Shown: positions 58,950 through 64,000 of the stretch, one piece after another
Position numbering within the stretch: position 1 is the stretch's first letter
Layout: every line of letters begins with the position of its first letter
Program-made: the position numbers and the translations under genes
The notes under the pieces: model-generated
What the model saw: the letters and a program-made list of their open reading frames with translations, nothing else
Databases searched by the model: none
What the model was told of the DNA's origin: nothing
Assembly: GCA_026874595.1 (NCBI GenBank)
Contig: CM049310.1
Location: 31,805,558-31,869,557, forward strand
Length of the DNA: 64,000 bases
Direction: 5' to 3'
Origin: Sipunculus nudus
Lineage: Eukaryota > Annelida > Sipuncula > Golfingiida > Sipunculidae

Positions 58950-59510
58950 TCACGTGAATCCATACTGACATGTCCTCAGTCCTAGCGTGATCCTGTGTAC
59001 ACAGTAAACTCCAAATCACCGATTCGCACTGTTGTTCTCCTCTAGTGGATGGCCATCACCGCAGAACACACGTTACCAGTCCATGGATACAAAATCAAGC
59101 GCCAATTCTCAAATGTCCTGTGTCAGAGCTCTCTTTATCTAAGTTGCACTCAACTAGAGCTCTCCGGCTGTCGGATACCGAGTAAACTCTCACTAGCGAA
59201 ACTCAGCACCGTTATATCTCAGCGTCAAGACGAAGTCTCTCGCCCGTTGTTTGGAGCTCTCTCAAGTTTGGAGCACTCTCAAAGCGGCTACCGGCTATTG
59301 TGTCGACAATCGTCCGGCTTTATACCGGTTTTCTGATGTCACAAGTTCCGCCAGACACCTCCGCCAATCAGCACCGCTATCCATCTGTTCCGCTGTCACA
59401 AAGATCAAATTACAGAAGACACGCCCCAAGGTATAACACGTGGGAAAGCTATTCTCAGTGAAATCCATAGACAGACATAGGCATGTTGGCGCCAGGTAAC
59501 ACCGTAGCCA
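58950..59510 (-). promoter_or_regulatory. Putative LTR/promoter region of the Gypsy remnant
   Basis: On the minus strand: GCTGATTGGCGGAGG (CCAAT-type box, about 59352-59366) followed about 20-30 bp later by CCGGTATAAAGCCGG (TATA, about 59318-59332). Repeated AGAGCTC phrases lie downstream. The upstream edge may be TGTTACCTGGCGCCAACATG near 59480-59499. LTR ends and primer binding site could not be fixed. Confidence 0.45.
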
Positions 59511-59519
59511 AGGAGATCG

Positions 59520-60880
59520 TCGTAAGATCGGCTTCTCACAGCTTAAGAAAGATGCAGGTGTTCTATATTGATCGCTTATCTTTCTGATGTCGTTATAAAA
59601 AAACACTTGCTACTCCTGAGTTTCTCAAGCTAATATTATCTGCAAAACAATTATCTGATCATACTTTCATATCAAAATATATACACAGCATTAATTCACG
59701 CTCCCCTGGTGAAAATGTCAACGCGCCATATATTAGACGTAGCTGCTGTCATATGGAATAAAAATCCAAGGAATAAGCAGTCACAATATGTTTATACTCA
59801 GTTTTTGAATTGAATTATATGTCATTTAAATTGAAATATAACCATGTCGAAAAGATACTAAGTTAGCTTAAAATGTTTCCGAAAACATTTTTGAGGCATT
59901 CATGTGCGTAGTTATTAAGAATGTTTTGATTTTCTTTAATGTTCCGTCAACGTTTTACAATTTGTCGGAATGTATATATTTTTTATTGCATTTTAGTTTA
60001 TATTTTAATATCAAAAAAATGAAAACAGTCGTCAGAATGTTATTAAAATCCTTTTGTTTTCATATAGGAAGGTATTTCTATAGATCTTTATTTATAGCTT
60101 AGTAGAAGTGTAATTGAAAGTGAGGCACTGTTATTACATATTAAATTTTCCAACGCTACATTAAAATTTGTAAAGGATTTTAATACATTTTTATATCATG
60201 GAAATGTTTCTATTTTTAATGGTTTGTTGAAACATATGTGAAACTTACTGAAAAAAATCAGAAAATGTTTCAAAATGTTACATGCTATATGGGTACACTG
60301 TAAAAAATCCAGGTGTTCATTTGGCGTTTTTAGCGTTCAGGATGTTAACATTTCAACACCAGGCATTTTTCTAAAAACACAAAGCGTTTATCAGAAAACA
60401 CATATGTGCGTTTATTTTCCAACACGGCGTTGATTGGCAAGTCTTGCTGATATATTTCACAATACATTCTCTAAAATCACGTTTAAATGTTCTTTATAAG
60501 TTTTCAGTCGGTTCAGAAATCACAGGAAGCATCGCTGAATTAATAAATAAATTGTAATAATCAGGCCATTTTCATTGTAGGGGAATAAAGCACAGGAATA
60601 CAATATAAAACGTTCGTTTAGGGATATTTATATGCGTGTATTGATTTGAAAGGGGTGCATATTTAATCAAATTTGTCTATCTTTTAAGCAAACTTTGATA
60701 ACACTTAAAATAGTGATGAAACCTTATATCGTAATATCAACGCGTTCGATGGAACGGCCTTTTCTGCACAGAGCGTTATTATCTGACGGATATTTTTTTA
60801 ACACCAGACGTTTATAAATCTATTTTATAAAATTAGTTTACGCTATTGCCGCTAGACGTCCATACCTTCAGTCGTCACGT
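59520..60880. other. Non-coding interval
   Basis: AT-rich. 'CACTGTAAAAAATCCAGGTG' at 60296 looks like the end of a small element whose partner could not be located. No gene. Confidence 0.45.
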
Positions 60881-61802
60881 GTCATTGTCACATGATACAA
60901 CCCGCGCGCAGCACAAAGCAGACGAGAGAAAGAACGCGTGTTGTCTACAAGTGCTGCAGAAGCTGTTTTACGTAAGTACCAAGTAATCTGGTGAGTATAG
61001 AATGAAAAATGATTTGTTCTTGAATAATGCCAATGTTGGTAGCAGGTTGTTTTTATTGGCAATGGCGATTCAAGCCAGTTTACTCCCGTGCCTTATAAAC
61101 AAGTGGTGCGGGCCCAACATCTCTCCTGCTGGATCTAGCCGATCTTGATTTGTTCTGCTTTTCATTTCAAGAGTATACACGGAAAAAAGGATATCAGAAA
61201 CATATTATTTCAAATTTCCCATCGGCATTTTTTTAGATGGCTTCAATAAATAAAGATTCAGATGGATTGGTTTCTCAAACCCACCAGTTCAGAATGGGGA
61301 ACTGAAGATGGCGGCATCAGCGTCATTTCCGGTTGAGGACCCCCCCCCCCGCACAAACACATACACACACCCCCACCACTCCCCTACATGGAAAAAAAAG
61401 TATTAAAAACTCATCAGACCAAGCCCCACTTCTGAAAGGGAGGACAAAACCCCAGTCACTCTATGTAAACACACAAACATGGTCTTCTGTATCAGTTTTA
61501 CAAAGTCTAAGCAGTTTACTTGCTCTTAAAGTTTAATGATAAGATTTATTTTAGGCTGTCGTTTAAGACCGGAAGAGTAATGTGTGGTTACTTTGAAAAA
61601 AAAATATGATCACTGGTACACCCGATAATATCAGTTGACAATTTTCATAATAAAAAAAATTAAAATATTATATGTTGATTCTAGCCATGTTCATATAAAT
61701 AGTATTTTATAGTAAACTCTGGAATGAAGTCAGTCTTTAATTCTAATTATAAATATATATCATATCTAATATCTAAATCATTATATATTATTCTCTGAAT
61801 AT

Positions 61803-61872
61803 CGGGGGGGGGGGATGATTTCATTTACCATACACCCTTGCTAAAAAGTGTGTTTGGGTGGGGGGGGGGGGG
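61803..61872 (-). mobile_element. hAT-like MITE fragment, same family as 11891-12369
   Basis: On the minus strand: ACACTTTTTAGCAAGGGTG, then TATGGTAAATGAAATCATCC and a C run. This aligns with the CACTTTTTGGCAAGGGG and ATGGTCAATGTAATCATCC segments of the 479-bp copy. G runs flank it on both sides. Confidence 0.6.
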
Positions 61873-62043
61873 CAGTATCTACCACTCTTACATATTAATG
61901 CTTCTGAAAAGAAACCAGAAAAAAATAATAAAAACATAGTAATTATTTAAAACACATGCCTCATATAAATAAGTTTATAACATCTGTGTTTGGTACTCTC
62001 TAAAAGTGAAACAATCTCAATATAAGTACAGCATTGCTACTTC

Positions 62044-62154
62044 ATGCAGCAGGTACCAATGGCTCTTTCTATTACATCAGGAACTGGCTCTGATAAGGAA
62101 CAACATGCAGAGAGACATGAAGACGACCTCATAGACCTGATAGATGCAGATTAG
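62044..62154 (+). CDS. 36-codon ORF before a poly-A signal, unknown
   Basis: Reads MQQVPMALSITSGTGSDKEQ then HAERHEDDLIDLIDAD and TAG; the second Met has a good context (ACCAATGG). The acidic DDLIDLIDAD end looks protein-like, and AATAAA lies 116 nt downstream. It could be a last exon or chance. Sequence right after the stop contains the dispersed GACCCATGGGTC repeat. Confidence 0.2.
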   Translation: MQQVPMALSITSGTGSDKEQHAERHEDDLIDLIDAD

Positions 62155-62279
62155 GCAAGGCCAGATCCTGGGACAGGTTGCAGAAAAAACAAGGGACCCA
62201 TGGGTCACGGCGCTCAGCTGATCGTGATTGGACTATAAATGTTTCTCCACTGAGATACTATATCGAGTCAATAAAGCTT

Positions 62280-64000
62280 ATGAATATCATGTACATGTTG
62301 GGCTATTATAAAGGAATGTAATGTAATATGTGAGTAAATGATAAATGAAATTACCTGACTGATGGATTAATAGAGTCAAATAAAGTGGTTTATTTTTTAT
62401 TTATTTAGGAGGGGTTGAAAATTGTGATATATTTGAGCAAATATGAATGCAATGACAGCAGTAATAAGCAGTAGTAGAATGATGATAAGGCTATTTGTTG
62501 AAGGGTCTAAAGTGTATGGTAGTCTGCAAGTGTTCAATTTGACAGATATGATGTTATGAAGTGATTTATGAATATGTGACTGTATGACACAATATCTCTT
62601 TAGTCTTGAAAAGGTACATTATTGTGATGCCCACTATGTCTACATATTACACAATATTGACATAATTTCTGGCATGTACATAGGTACCTATGGACGAATA
62701 GTTATACAAAATATTAAAGTATGAATATATCTGATTCATCTTGTTCTTGCTTACTGAGGCTGACTTTGGGATGGGGTTCGGAGAAGGGAAAAGTGAGGGC
62801 AGCATGAAGGTGGATGTAGAAATTTTTTAATGTAATGTTTTTCATTTATATAAGAATATGAAAAGCTAAGAGGAAAGGGGCCCTTTTACTTGGTTATAGT
62901 AAAGTTCTAAATATATGATTGCAAACTAATACTCTGACAAGACTGTCATGAAGAAAAACAGTAAAAGTTTTGAGATACTGTGTTGCATACGAAAATTCAC
63001 AGATGGACAGGCAAGTGGACAGAATGGACTAATACCTTTATTTCACTTTCAAGAGAATAATGCATTTAAGTTTATATATAATCCTATTTTTTTAAGCAGA
63101 TCCACTTTTTCCATTAAGAAGTTTTTATCTGAATCATTTTTTTTATTTACAGGTTTATAAATTTTTAATTAAAAAACCTGAAAATATAAGTTAAAATATT
63201 AGAATTGTTGCAAAAGTTGCAATCATTATATATACAGAGTAAAAAAATTGGGTCATATTATGCATACACATATATTTTATTATTTTTAAATCATAAATGT
63301 TTAAACTGATTTTAAAAGAAAATAATGCCACAACATGGCATCTACAAGAATATTCCTTGAATCACTATTAAAAAGTTTTGCACATTGGAGTTTTCAGGAC
63401 ATGCTTAATTTTATTCACCAAAATAAAATAAATTGTAAATTTGATAAAATAAAACATCTTTTCAAATAAAGTATACACACTGTTGGTTGAATGAGGGACA
63501 AACACTATCATTTTGCTAATTACTATCCCAGTTTTATTTAATTACTGGAATTAATAGTCAATTTTACACCTGGTGAAGGTTTTACTCTTCTGAAGTAAGG
63601 AATTACTTATCTCATGAACATCCACACTTTCACAGCAATACACCACTTTGTGGACACAATTAAATGTACACTTTAATCATTGTAACCCTGGTGGTTCAAT
63701 ACAAAATCTAAAATGTAGCATGTCCAAGAATAAAATAAAATACAGAAAAATTATAACATTCATCTAGTTTATGCACCAGCAGGGGGGGGATGAGTGCAGG
63801 GCAGAGGGGAAGCCTGCTAGTAGTGGCCACGCTGGGCCAATGCAAGCTGCCTGGGGTGGGTTACATAATGCAAGTGAAGGCTGTACTACTAGGTGGGCTA
63901 GATGTAAACAACACTTGACATGGTGTATGAAAACATGAATAAAATCTATTCATTCCAATCAATTTCTTTTGAAAGTTCAGATTTTGAAAGATTAAATCCT
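62280..64000. other. Non-coding interval to the window end
   Basis: AT-rich with no supported gene. A G-rich patch is at 63781-63860. Confidence 0.5.

Larger units (their letters stand above)
60880..62275 (+). other. Candidate small two-exon gene (unrecognised)
   Basis: A CG-rich patch with CACGTG and CACATG boxes (60876-60894) leads to an ATG at 60892. An open stretch of 26 codons (MIQPARSTKQTRERTRVVYK...) then reaches a good donor, C|GTAAGT, at 60972. Downstream, a possible acceptor (ATAAGTACAG at 62031) precedes short frames and AATAAA at 62270. The frame joined from the first exon ends about 27 codons later (LLHQELALIRNNMQRDMK...), while a different frame carries the 36-codon ORF listed separately. 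Which, if either, is used cannot be told from sequence. Confidence 0.25.

Noticed and set aside
61333-61536. 67-codon plus-strand frame rich in Thr, His and Pro at its start
   Set aside because: Starts in a CA/C-rich low-complexity stretch and shows no other gene signal.

Overview
This window is eukaryotic, almost certainly animal, and best fits a lophotrochozoan, most likely a bivalve or other mollusc. The reasons are AT-rich DNA dense in (TA)n and poly-G/poly-C tracts, spliced small cysteine-rich secreted proteins, a tandem cluster of Toll-like-receptor (TLR) genes, tRNA-derived SINEs, an L1/Tx1-type LINE, Gypsy gag/protease remains and several non-autonomous DNA elements. The species assignment is inference from content. 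Most of the 64 kb is non-coding and repetitive, and most open frames in it look accidental.

Layout. 1-7.3 kb: dispersed and tandem repeats (AGGTCA-rich repeat, a GGTGGCGCCACC repeat, a 51-bp tandem repeat, a TACGC-rich MITE, a tRNA-derived relic). 7.3-25.3 kb: two paralogous two-exon genes for small secreted proteins with two six-cysteine domains (pacifastin/VWC-like). They are transcribed away from each other (7306-10305 minus, 22496-25306 plus). Between them lie a 67-bp tandem array, a hAT-like MITE with a perfect 8-bp target-site duplication nested in hairpin-rich DNA, a 59-bp satellite, and a decayed 5.5-kb LINE flanked by a 7-bp repeat. 25.3-32 kb: a possible retroviral-type primer binding site, a second LINE fragment and hAT relics. 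32.5-32.9 kb: the apparent terminal exon of an unrecognised gene on the minus strand.

36.86-42.07 kb is the most striking structure: a 5.2-kb unit bounded by about 370-bp terminal inverted repeats (TIRs). Each TIR carries about 14 copies of an AACCGATAATGTAAT-like motif, the ends are TGTTACAAC...GTTGTAACA, and the flanks carry a matching 5-bp GACAC. Inside are about 300-bp tandem modules full of TGACCT/AGGTCA half-sites and a broken copy of the 32.5-kb exon. No transposase is visible.

43.2-53.8 kb: three TLR paralogues in the same orientation. The first is near full length with two apparent frameshifts, the second is cut off in the ectodomain, and the third is a full-length pseudogene. This is a typical birth-and-death cluster. 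54-64 kb: SINE tails, a 39-bp minisatellite that abuts a decayed Gypsy gag-protease remnant (minus strand) with a promoter-like upstream region, and a low-confidence small gene candidate near 60.9-62.3 kb. No CRISPR array, rRNA gene or clearly functional tRNA gene was seen.
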